NCBI GenBank assembly: GCA_049366715.1
Contig: JBMNCQ010000029.1
Location: 1-29,009, forward strand
DNA from: JBMNCQ01 sp049366715
GTDB taxonomy: Bacteria > Bacillota > Peptococcia > Peptococcales > BICA1-8
Length of the DNA: 29,009 nucleotides
Direction: 5' to 3'
Made by a program: the position numbers and the translations under genes. The notes under the pieces were generated by a model. It saw only the letters and a list, made by a program, of their open reading frames with translations. It had not been told where the DNA came from and ran no database searches. Positions 7,511 to 14,423 of the stretch are shown piece after piece; position 1 is the stretch's first letter; each line of letters starts with the position of its first letter.

Positions 7511-8758
7511 TTATTCTCTATCAATAATTGCTCCTACAGATTGAAGTTTGCTGACGATATTTTCGTAACCGCGGTCAATATGATGCACACCGATTATCTC
7601 AGTTTTGCCTTCCGCCGCAAGACCGGCAATGATCAAAGCTGCACCCGCTCTTAAATCAGTTGCTTTTACCTGGCAGCCATAGGTCTTTTTGCTGCCTTCA
7701 ATTACCGCACTCCGGCCTTCTATTTTAATATCGGCTCCCATCCGCTTTAATTCGTCGGCATGCATAAACCGGTTTTCAAATACTGTCTCCGTTATTAAGC
7801 TTGTACCGGCAGCTTTCGTCATTAAGGCCATAAATTGAGCCTGCATATCAGTCGGAAAGCCCGGATAAGGAAGAGTTTTCACATCTACCGACTTGACAAA
7901 TTCCCTGCCGATTACCCTTAAGCAGCCGTTTTCTTCATAAACTTCGGTTCCTGTTTCCTGCAGCTTCGCTATAATAGGCTTTAAATGATCAACAATTACA
8001 TTTTCCAATAAAAGATTGCCGCCGGTTATGGCTCCGGCCACCAGGTAGCTGCCTGCTTCTATCCTGTCCGGGATCACGGTATGATTAGATTCTCCTAAAC
8101 ACTCTACTCCCTCGATCCGAATAACATTTGTACCTGCTCCTTTGACTACTGCACCCATGCTATTCAGGAAATTTGCTAAATCAACAATTTCCGGTTCTTC
8201 CGCCGCATTTTCAATAATGGTTGTGCCTTCAGCCAAGGTCGCTGCCATCATAATGTTTTCAGTTGCTCCCACACTGGGAAAATCCAAATAGATCTTGGTA
8301 CCCTTTAATTTCTCTGCCTGTGCCTCTATATTGCCATGATCTAATGATATTCTTGCTCCTAAAGCCTCTAAGCCTTTAAGATGCAAATCAATAGGTCTGG
8401 TACCGATCGCACAACCGCCCGGCATCGATATTTTCACTCTGCCCAGGCGGGCCAATATCGGTCCCATAATAAGAACACTTGCGCGCATCTTACGAACGTA
8501 TTCATAAGGTGCTTCATAATTTTTTACATTACGGCTATCTATATCCAAAGTGTTCCCGGAAAAACTTGTTTCAGCACCTAAAATCCCTAATACTTCAGTT
8601 ATAGTACGCACATCTGCCAAATCGGGAACATCTTGAAGCTTGCATTTTCCAGAAGATAATAATGAGGCCACTATTATAGGCAATACCGCATTCTTCGCAC
8701 CGCTGATCGTAATCCTGCCTTCTAATCTAGTCCCACCTGTTACAATAATTTTATCCAA
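7511..8758 (-). CDS. murA: UDP-N-acetylglucosamine 1-carboxyvinyltransferase MurA
   Basis: A 415-residue cytoplasmic enzyme that transfers enolpyruvate from PEP to UDP-GlcNAc, the first committed step of peptidoglycan synthesis and the target of fosfomycin. The substrate-binding pair K22-N23 (SGAKNAVLP) is present. The active-site loop SMPGGCAIGTRP carries the PEP-reactive Cys at 116, so fosfomycin sensitivity is expected at this residue. Length fits the family. The start is a TTG: an in-frame TGA stands immediately before it and AGGA lies about 7 bases upstream, so no longer protein is possible. Its place between ywmB and spoIID matches murAA of B. subtilis. Confidence 0.96.
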   Translation of the reverse strand: MDKIIVTGGTRLEGRITISGAKNAVLPIIVASLLSSGKCKLQDVPDLADVRTITEVLGILGAETSFSGNTLDIDSRNVKNYEAPYEYVRKMRASVLIMGPILARLGRVKISMPGGCAIGTRPIDLHLKGLEALGARISLDHGNIEAQAEKLKGTKIYLDFPSVGATENIMMAATLAEGTTIIENAAEEPEIVDLANFLNSMGAVVKGAGTNVIRIEGVECLGESNHTVIPDRIEAGSYLVAGAITGGNLLLENVIVDHLKPIIAKLQETGTEVYEENGCLRVIGREFVKSVDVKTLPYPGFPTDMQAQFMALMTKAAGTSLITETVFENRFMHADELKRMGADIKIEGRSAVIEGSKKTYGCQVKATDLRAGAALIIAGLAAEGKTEIIGVHHIDRGYENIVSKLQSVGAIIDRE

Positions 8759-9336
8759 TCATAATCCTGTCTACAAAACCTGCTCACTACACAAAAGGGT
8801 TTTGCTACAGGGTACACCTCCTTTCGATTCGTATAATCTAAGTTGTCTGTACCAATAATGATTACTGACTAGCATGTCTCTATTTAAATGTCATTTCATA
8901 AACTAAAATAATACCCTGCTTAGTATGTTATATTTACATTTTGATGTCAAGATAGTATTTCGTTATTTTTTATCCAATTCCTGCCTTAATATGCACATTG
9001 GGACAAATTACCTAGTAAATCACTAGATTATGACCATTACAGCAGCTATGGTAATTACAGGGGCTGCAGCGGCTGCTATGCTAATTGTACAGGGAGGTAA
9101 ACTGTTCTCTGTACTCTGTTCTCTGTTCTCTGTACTCTGTACTCTGTTCTCTGTACTCTGTTATCAGTTCTCAAAAACACTTGAAAACCGTTATCTGAAA
9201 ATTGATAACCATATCTATAAACTATGCTCTATAAACTTTACTACCACTAATCACCAGTCACCATTCACTAAACAACTGAGAACCGCTATCTGAGAACTAT
9301 ATTATAAACTATAAACTTTAAACTTTAAGCTATGCC
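8759..9336. other. intergenic region upstream of murA
   Basis: This 578-bp gap between ywmB and murA contains no gene I can support. The half next to murA (8759-9020) is AT-rich and featureless to my reading, and may hold the murA promoter. From about 9028 onward it becomes repetitive and merges into a heptamer array. Confidence 0.6.
9103..9335. repeat. composite heptamer array between ywmB and murA
   Basis: Ten consecutive heptamers (9103-9172) alternate TGTTCTC and TGTACTC and end in TGTTATC and AGTTCTC. The array then runs through the elements also seen at 5931-6240: an ATCTATAAACTATGCTCTAT part, TTTACTACCACTAATCA, CCAGTCA words, and GCTATCTGAGAACT. It ends in ATAAACT/TTAAACT words near 9335. 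Block order is the same as upstream of spoIIQ, although copy numbers differ. Confidence 0.9.
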
Positions 9337-10083
9337 CTAGTACTCCTGAAATATAAGGGGCGCCCCTACATGAATATAGGTCTTATCATCCAGGCTATGA
9401 TATCTGGCAGCTATATTGATATTTATTTTCTTTTCAGCAACTTCAATATACCCGGGGCACTTTGGGGTAAATGCACTAAAGCTCAATAGGTCGGGAGTAT
9501 GAATCCCTTCAACGATCCGGGCCTTAATCTCAGAGAATACCCCGGCAATTATCGCATATAAATCCCCCTGCGCTACCTGGCCCGGGTAATTTCCGACTAT
9601 GGTAACACCAATTTTATCGGTACCGGAAAACAGCTCTGAAATTATTTTATAATATTTACTGCCGGCAGTTAAATCTTGAGAGGTGAGTTGAATTCCTAGA
9701 AATGTTCCGGATTCCATACCTGGGGAGAAAAAACTCTGCAGCGAGATTTCAATATCTACATTTTCCTCCAATTCCTCCGTATGGTAAATACTTGTAAAAT
9801 CTTCATAAATATCGTTAAATTGTGGGAATTCATCTAAATTTAACCTTTTAGCAATTTGGGAAAAATATGCTTGCAATTCTTCCTGCGAAAGTCCCTTTTT
9901 ATATATTTGTTCCCAGCCTTCAATTTTTAATTCGTAAAAATTCGCTTTCGTAGTCTTAAAACTTTTAGTAACAATGTCTAAATAATCCTGCCGGGCATAA
10001 TTTATCTGACAGACAGGCATCACTAATAATGCCAATATCCCCAGAAAAGCAAGCAGCGAAGAATAACTTTTCACAGCTAACAC
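9337..10083 (-). CDS. ywmB: YwmB family protein (DUF1779, TATA-box-binding-like fold)
   Basis: A 248-residue protein of unknown biochemical role. An N-terminal hydrophobic segment (about residues 8-27, ending in a Cys-containing PVCQINYA) looks like a signal peptide or membrane anchor, so the rest is probably outside the membrane. Position immediately before murA and the general length and pattern match YwmB of spore formers; the assignment rests on both. The start is GTG at 10083 with a weak site; a second GTG three codons inside is an alternative. An inverted repeat (10097-10122) lies just upstream. It is divergent from the DUF4127 lipoprotein gene, with 206 bp between their starts. Confidence 0.75.
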   Translation of the reverse strand: MLAVKSYSSLLAFLGILALLVMPVCQINYARQDYLDIVTKSFKTTKANFYELKIEGWEQIYKKGLSQEELQAYFSQIAKRLNLDEFPQFNDIYEDFTSIYHTEELEENVDIEISLQSFFSPGMESGTFLGIQLTSQDLTAGSKYYKIISELFSGTDKIGVTIVGNYPGQVAQGDLYAIIAGVFSEIKARIVEGIHTPDLLSFSAFTPKCPGYIEVAEKKININIAARYHSLDDKTYIHVGAPLIFQEY

Positions 10084-10096
10084 ATCCCACTTAGTA

Positions 10097-10122
10097 ACCG
10101 GTAACCAGATATTGTTACCGGT
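10097..10122. promoter_or_regulatory. inverted repeat upstream of ywmB
   Basis: ACCGGTAAC and GTTACCGGT form a 9-bp perfect inverted repeat with an 8-base spacer, ending 14 bp upstream of the GTG start. It sits in the divergent gap between ywmB and the DUF4127 gene, where an operator for either or both would lie. A leader hairpin is an alternative. Confidence 0.4.
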
Positions 10123-10289
10123 AAATTATTGTGGTTATAGTATTTACTATAATTTGGGTTATTATTCATAATTTAGTAACAACTCTCTGATTATTGGCTA
10201 AAACACTTCGCTAAAGTGGGCGGGCTTTCATTTATATGATAATATGTAGTAAAAATAAATTTACAGAGATAATTGATGAGGTATTACTT

Positions 10290-11837
10290 ATGAAAAGATT
10301 TTTTTTGATTTTTATTTTAATGGCTGTCCTTATACTGGGGGCATGTGTTTTTTCAACAAGGGGACCTGAAAAAGTCGGCCTTATTCCCCTTGACAGCCGG
10401 CCCTGTAATACTTTGTATCCCCAGCTTTTAGGAAATATGCTCAATAAAGATATCGTTATACCCTTTGAGAGTTTAGATAATTATCTGACACCGGGCGACA
10501 CCGCTAATCTTTGGCAGTGGCTGGAAAACAATGCCGGCAATTTAGATACAATTATTATCTTTACAAATGAAATTTTCAACGGGGGCTTAATTGCTTCCAG
10601 ACATGAGAGCTCATATCAAAATTTAGAACAAGATTTGACCGGTTTAAAAGCTTTTTGCTTAAACAATAAAAGCAAAAATATCATTGTTGTCTCCATACTT
10701 CCCCGCTTACTCCCCAGTCAATTCTCGGAATTGTGGGAATACGAAAAGGAACTGGTCAATTACGCCAAAGCAATAGACAGGCAGGCCAAACAGGGTAAAG
10801 AAACGCCTCCGCCGCCTTCTGATATTCCCGCAGATATTTTAAAGAAATATCTTAGCATTTATGATAATACGGACATCCTTGTCAAAAGCGTTATTGCCAT
10901 GTCGGACGAAGGGTTAGTTGACCATTACCTGATCGGCCAGGATGATGCCCAGGAATATGGCTTAAGCAACAAAATTGTCCGGGAAATTACACCCTTGCTG
11001 AATGAAAAGGTTCAATTTGTCCATGGTGCAGATGAATTAACAATGCTCACTTTAGTTCGGTCAGCTGCCCCTAAATTAAAGGACGGTATCAATGTAAAAT
11101 ATATCAATGAAGCCTTGAAAACCGAGTACTTTCCCTATGAAGCGGCAACATTAGAAACTGTACTTAAAGCAAAGTTAGATTATCTTCAAGTCCATTTAGC
11201 GGCAGCTTCCCCTTATGTAGAGATTGTCTATAACGATAGCAATAAATTAGCCGGATTAAAAGATTTCCTCCGGCAAAATAATCATGAATATTTAGGTTTA
11301 ATGGATGTGGCCTTTACGAATAAAGGCGATACCGGAATACTGGACATGCTTAGTGATAATCCCGGAATTAAGCTTGACCATATCAACGGTTATGCCGGTT
11401 GGAATACGGCCGGTAATACCATCGGAACGGAATTGGCTCATTTAGTTGCCTATAATTATCTGGAAAAAAATATCAAAAAATATAAGCAGCCCGATAAAAT
11501 AAAAGCCCTGGAATCGTTCATTAAGTTTAAATATCTTAGAATTGCGGAAGATTTAATCTATCAGGGCATACTCAGGGACAAGCTTATTGAAAGATTAAGA
11601 GAGGAAAAAATAGATCCTTATTTTCTAGGAGAGCATAAAGAATACGCAGAACATATTTTAGCAGACCTTTACCAACCATATGAGGCTCAGCTAAATAATT
11701 TATTTGCAGGAAATCATCACATTGGAGAAATTACTTTTACAGTGGATAAGGTTCAATCCCGCATTGAACTCCCGTGGTCCAGAACCTTTGAGGCCAGGAT
11801 TATCCCTGAGGTGACGGTGCTTTGGGGAGAAGAATAA
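10290..11837 (+). CDS. DUF4127 family lipoprotein
   Basis: A 515-residue protein and the only convincing plus-strand gene of the window. The N-terminus is a lipoprotein signal: MKRFF, a hydrophobic core, and the lipobox LGAC with the lipidated Cys at 19. Family motifs of DUF4127 follow: IPLDSRPCNT (residues 32-41), LIGQDDAQEYG in the middle and HGADELTMLTLVRSA further on. The function of the family is not established. The ATG at 10290 has TGAGG about 8 bases upstream and gives a good signal peptide, whereas the longer open frame does not. It is absent from this place in the B. subtilis order, so it is probably an insertion into the conserved cluster, next to repeat-rich DNA at 11884-13260. 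Confidence 0.82.
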   Translation: MKRFFLIFILMAVLILGACVFSTRGPEKVGLIPLDSRPCNTLYPQLLGNMLNKDIVIPFESLDNYLTPGDTANLWQWLENNAGNLDTIIIFTNEIFNGGLIASRHESSYQNLEQDLTGLKAFCLNNKSKNIIVVSILPRLLPSQFSELWEYEKELVNYAKAIDRQAKQGKETPPPPSDIPADILKKYLSIYDNTDILVKSVIAMSDEGLVDHYLIGQDDAQEYGLSNKIVREITPLLNEKVQFVHGADELTMLTLVRSAAPKLKDGINVKYINEALKTEYFPYEAATLETVLKAKLDYLQVHLAAASPYVEIVYNDSNKLAGLKDFLRQNNHEYLGLMDVAFTNKGDTGILDMLSDNPGIKLDHINGYAGWNTAGNTIGTELAHLVAYNYLEKNIKKYKQPDKIKALESFIKFKYLRIAEDLIYQGILRDKLIERLREEKIDPYFLGEHKEYAEHILADLYQPYEAQLNNLFAGNHHIGEITFTVDKVQSRIELPWSRTFEARIIPEVTVLWGEE

Positions 11838-12016
11838 GGACAGGTATACTTCCGGAGGACATTTTGCGTCGACACAGGCATAAAGATTGCTTCACTTTGC
11901 CGGCAATCAGTGCCCCGTGCTCAGAAAAAACATAAAAGCGGAGATTGCTTCGTCGTCTCCTCCTCGCAATGACACTGGGGAGAAGATTGCTTCGTCGTTC
12001 CTCCTCGCAATGACAC
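11838..12016. repeat. short array of ATTGC...GCAAT repeat units (module 1, left part)
   Basis: A decayed unit (GATTGC...GGCAATC, about 11885-11909) is followed by the module boundary ATAAAAGCGG (from 11932) and two good units ending in GCAATGACAC (GCAAT at 11967 and 12007). The same boundary word starts the long array at 12499. No gene is seen here. Confidence 0.8.
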
Positions 12017-12204
12017 CGGGGGGTGAGATGTGTCCATAATTAATACGTAAAAGCACCGGTTCTCATTAATATACGGGCAATTGGGTCTTTTATCTTAATA
12101 TATTATACCCCGTGTCATTGCGAGCGACCGGAGGAAGCGCGGCAATCTCATAGTTGTTCCGTTAAATCTCTCCAATCTTCATTAAGAGTCTCAACCAGCT
12201 CAAT
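12007..12204. repeat. 198-bp direct repeat, copy 1
   Basis: Nearly identical to 13062-13259 at a constant offset of 1055 bp, with single differences near 12043 and 12062 and a few at the right end. It covers a GTGAGATGTGTCC stretch, an AT-rich middle, an inverted repeat unit (GTCATTGCGAGCGACC... to ...GCGGCAATCTC, about 12114-12149), and the last codons of the GIY-YIG gene. The repeat is the conserved right flank of a duplicated module. Confidence 0.92.
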
Positions 12205-12435
12205 CTTTTTCTTTCTTGAACCACCTTTTATAGCCTTTTCCCTGGTTAATGCATCGTAAATTTCATTATACTCTTCAAAATAAACCAATTTATGTATTTT
12301 GTACTTACTGGTGAATCCCTTAATGATATTTTCCTTATGTTCAAATACCCTTCTTTTAAGATTACTAGTTACACCCGTATAAAGTACATTATTATATGTA
12401 TTTGTCATAATATAAACATAATATTGTTTACTCAT
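12148..12435 (-). CDS. GIY-YIG nuclease domain protein
   Basis: A complete 95-residue single-domain GIY-YIG protein. Motifs in order: YVYIM (residues 6-10) and LYTGV (18-22) for the two namesake strands, LKRRVFEH (26-33) with the conserved Arg and His, and the metal-binding Glu in TREKAIKG (E66). Such small proteins resemble the UPF0213 group; their substrate is usually unknown. The ATG follows AAGGGAAG. The stop codon overlaps the first bases of an ATTGC...GCAAT repeat unit, and the gene is bracketed by arrays of that unit. A second, truncated copy of its 3' end lies at 13203-13260. Gene and repeats thus appear to form one duplicated module, which may be mobile. Confidence 0.9.
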   Translation of the reverse strand: MSKQYYVYIMTNTYNNVLYTGVTSNLKRRVFEHKENIIKGFTSKYKIHKLVYFEEYNEIYDALTREKAIKGGSRKKKIELVETLNEDWRDLTEQL

Positions 12436-12498
12436 ATTTTCTTCCCTTAATAAAAGTTTCGGATTTTTTTAATATAACACTGTTTGTAGGAAGTGGAA

Positions 12499-13070
12499 TA
12501 TAAAAGCGGGGATTGCTTCGTCGTTCCTCCTCGCAATGACACCGGGGAGGGGTTTGCTTCCTTGTTCCTCCTCGCAATGACACCGGGGAGGGGTTTGCTT
12601 CGTCGTTCCTCCTCGCAATGACACCGGAAGGGATTGCCTCCTTGTCCCTCTCTGCAATGACACTGGGGAGGGTTTGCTTCCTTGTTCCTCTTTGCAATGA
12701 CACTGGGGAGGAGATTGCTTCGTCGTTCCTCCTCGCAATGACACTGGAGGGGGATTTGCTTCCTTGTTCCTCTTTGCAATGACACTGGGGAGAGGGATTG
12801 CTTCGTCGTTCCTCCTCGCAATGACACCGGGGGGGGGGATTGCTCCCTTGTCCCTCTTTGCAATGACACCGGGGAGGGGTTGCGCCCTTGTCCCTCTCTG
12901 CAATAACACCGGGGAGGAGATTGCTTCGTCGTTCCTCCTCGCAATGACACCGGGGAGGGGTTGCTCCCTTGTCCCGCTCTGCAATGACACCGGGGAGGAG
13001 ATTGCTTCGTCGTTCCTCCTCGCAATGACACCGGGGAGGGGTTGCTCCCTTGTCCCGCTCTGCAATGACA
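12499..13070. repeat. tandem array of about fourteen 41-bp units
   Basis: Fourteen units start after ATAAAAGCGG; GCAAT(G/A)AC marks recur at 12533, 12574, 12615, 12654, 12694, 12735, 12776, 12818, 12860, 12900, 12941, 12981, 13022 and 13062 (period 39-42). Most unit ends keep ATTGC/TTTGC and GCAAT. Two centre types alternate: type A, CTTCGTCGTTCCTCCTC, and type B, CTCCCTTGTCCCTCT or CTTCCTTGTTCCTCT. The order is A B A B B A B A B B A B A B. The last two A-B pairs (12909-12989, 12990-13070) are identical 81-bp repeats. All reading frames stay open through the array, but they are repeat artefacts. Confidence 0.95.
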
Positions 13071-13259
13071 CCGGGGGGTGAGATGTGTCCATAATTAGTA
13101 CGTAAAAGCACCGGTTTTCATTAATATACGGGCAATTGGGTCTTTTATCTTAATATATTATACCCCGTGTCATTGCGAGCGACCGGAGGAAGCGCGGCAA
13201 TCTCATAGTTGTTCCGTTAAATCTCTCCAATCTTCATTAAGAGTCTCAACTAAATCAAT
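13062..13259. repeat. 198-bp direct repeat, copy 2
   Basis: The second copy of the right flank described for 12007-12204. It joins the long array to the remnant of a second GIY-YIG gene. Homology ends at about 13259, and the following bases have no counterpart in copy 1. Confidence 0.92.
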
Positions 13260-13260
13260 T
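13203..13260 (-). pseudogene. 3' remnant of a second GIY-YIG gene
   Basis: On the minus strand about 18 codons read IDLVETLNEDWRDLTEQL followed by TGA. This is the C-terminus of the intact GIY-YIG protein at 12148-12435 with small changes. The catalytic domain is missing, and upstream sequence is unrelated. The remnant shows that the whole module, array plus gene, was duplicated and one copy then truncated, or that recombination joined module 2 to foreign DNA here. Confidence 0.85.
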
Positions 13261-13319
13261 ATTGTATCCGACGCAGGAAGCTGTCCTAGAGTATAGTAAA
13301 CCCGTACTGTCCGGCCGTG

Positions 13320-13682
13320 TCAGACATAAATATCTTCCACATCAATTGCTGTTCCGGCGGCTACGACTAAGCCGATATCCCCTTGATAATCATGCCCGTC
13401 CACCATTGTAAATTCGACCTGATTATGCTTGGCCATTAGTATATATTCCATTGCCTCGGACATTTGTACATCATTGGTTATAATAAGTTTCCCGGCCCGG
13501 GGATCTTTCAGGGCCTCTAAGATCTCTTTATATGTACCTCGCTGGATCACCTGCTTTTTCGTGAGTACTTTCAGTACTCTTTCTCTGAAGGTACCCAGAA
13601 ATTTTTGTTTTTCTGCCCTCTTCAATTCCGGGGTACCGTAAATTCCCCTTGCTAGGGCTTTTTCCAATTCTGATTTATCCAT
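13320..13682 (-). CDS. YueI family protein (DUF1694)
   Basis: A 120-residue cytoplasmic protein of unknown function. It begins MDKSELEKALARGIYGTPEL and continues KFLGTFRERVLKVLTKKQV (about residues 27-45), the hallmark of the YueI/DUF1694 family. A central LIITNDVQMSEAMEYILMA and the C-terminal DIGLVVAAGTAIDVEDIYV complete it. Many members are described as related to the ribosomal L7Ae fold, which I cannot verify here. The ATG at 13682 follows GGAGGAGGAG; an overlapping TTG one codon upstream is less likely. It stands alone downstream of the atp operon terminator, next to the GIY-YIG repeat module. Confidence 0.82.
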   Translation of the reverse strand: MDKSELEKALARGIYGTPELKRAEKQKFLGTFRERVLKVLTKKQVIQRGTYKEILEALKDPRAGKLIITNDVQMSEAMEYILMAKHNQVEFTMVDGHDYQGDIGLVVAAGTAIDVEDIYV

Positions 13683-14001
13683 CAAAAACTCCTCCTCCGG
13701 ATAAAGTAATCTCCACAGTTAAAAAGGTTAAGGTACAGGTAGCTTCAGAACCATCCGGGGGGGCAGGTAAAAGGGAAGCGCGGCCTTTAGCCTTTATATC
13801 AGACCTTTCCCCATAACTCTCAAACCGCTAATTTAGCCCTGAAGACAGAGTATTCTTCCATGGTCTAAAACAGATACACCGCAGCCATTAAAGACTGCGG
13901 TGCATCTGTTTTAGGTTAATTGCTTTGCTTAGCAATCATATATTTCTATTCTACTTCTTTAATTAAATTCCTTCTTTTTTTAAGAGGTAATTTTTGGCCC
14001 C
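13683..14001. other. intergenic region between atpC and yueI
   Basis: No gene is seen. It holds the atp operon terminator at 13867-13912 and, near 13728-13772, a GGTACAGGTAGC...GGCAGGTAAAAG stretch that resembles the inverse of the TTTACC repeat family. The part next to yueI may carry its promoter. Confidence 0.5.
13867..13912 (-). terminator. terminator of the atp operon
   Basis: AAAACAGATACACCGCAG (13867-13884) pairs with CTGCGGTGCATCTGTTTT (13895-13912) over 18 positions with one mismatch and a 10-base loop. On the minus strand it ends in TTTT. It lies 90 bp past the atpC stop and is the strongest terminator-like structure in the window. Confidence 0.85.
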
Positions 14002-14412
14002 TTAATGCACATCACGGCCTGCGGCACGTAATCTGGCAATTGCTCGTTTAAGAGCATTTTCGGCTCGTAATACATCAACCTCTGATTTATTCTGAAGCCG
14101 TTGTTCCGCTCTTTCCTTGGCTTGCTGAGCTCTTTCGACATCGATTTCCTGAGGAAGTTCCGCCGTATTTGCCAGAACACTGACTTTATTGTCAGACACC
14201 TCTAAGAAACCTCCGCTAATGGCCATCTTCTTATAATCACCGGCAACTTTATATTTAAGTACTCCCGGCTCCAGCCCGGAAATCATAGGAGCATGATTGG
14301 GCAAAATACCTAAATATCCCCCAATAGCAGGTACAACTAAAGAAGCGATGTCTTCCGATAATACTTTTCTTTCCGGCGTTACAACCTCCAACTTTAGGGT
14401 TTTGTCAGCCAT
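14002..14412 (-). CDS. atpC: ATP synthase F1 epsilon subunit
   Basis: A 136-residue subunit of the central stalk; it contacts the c-ring and gamma and can inhibit ATP hydrolysis. An N-terminal beta-sandwich (KLEVVTPERKVLSEDIASLV, then GYLGILPNHAPMISGLEPG) is followed by the two-helix C-terminal domain (about residues 88-134, ERAQQAKERAEQRL and NALKRAIARLRAAG). Length is normal. The ATG follows a G-rich GGGGGCAGG. It is 11 bp downstream of atpD and is the last gene of the operon before a strong terminator. Confidence 0.96.
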   Translation of the reverse strand: MADKTLKLEVVTPERKVLSEDIASLVVPAIGGYLGILPNHAPMISGLEPGVLKYKVAGDYKKMAISGGFLEVSDNKVSVLANTAELPQEIDVERAQQAKERAEQRLQNKSEVDVLRAENALKRAIARLRAAGRDVH

Positions 14413-14423
14413 CTGCCTGCCCC

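Noticed and set aside
9030..9293. An 87-codon plus-strand reading frame upstream of murA
   Set aside because: Its middle is the translated heptamer array (Leu-Phe-Ser-Val-Leu repeats); a by-product of the repeat.
12499..13070. Possible CRISPR array
   Set aside because: Units follow each other without unique spacers; the variable centres fall into two recurring types and no cas gene is present.
12428..13111. Three overlapping minus-strand reading frames of 194-227 codons and one plus-strand frame of 105 codons
   Set aside because: They run through the tandem array of 41-bp units; all frames stay open because the unit lacks stops, and the products are simple repeats of Arg/Gly/Thr or Pro/Val motifs without a fold or ribosome binding site.
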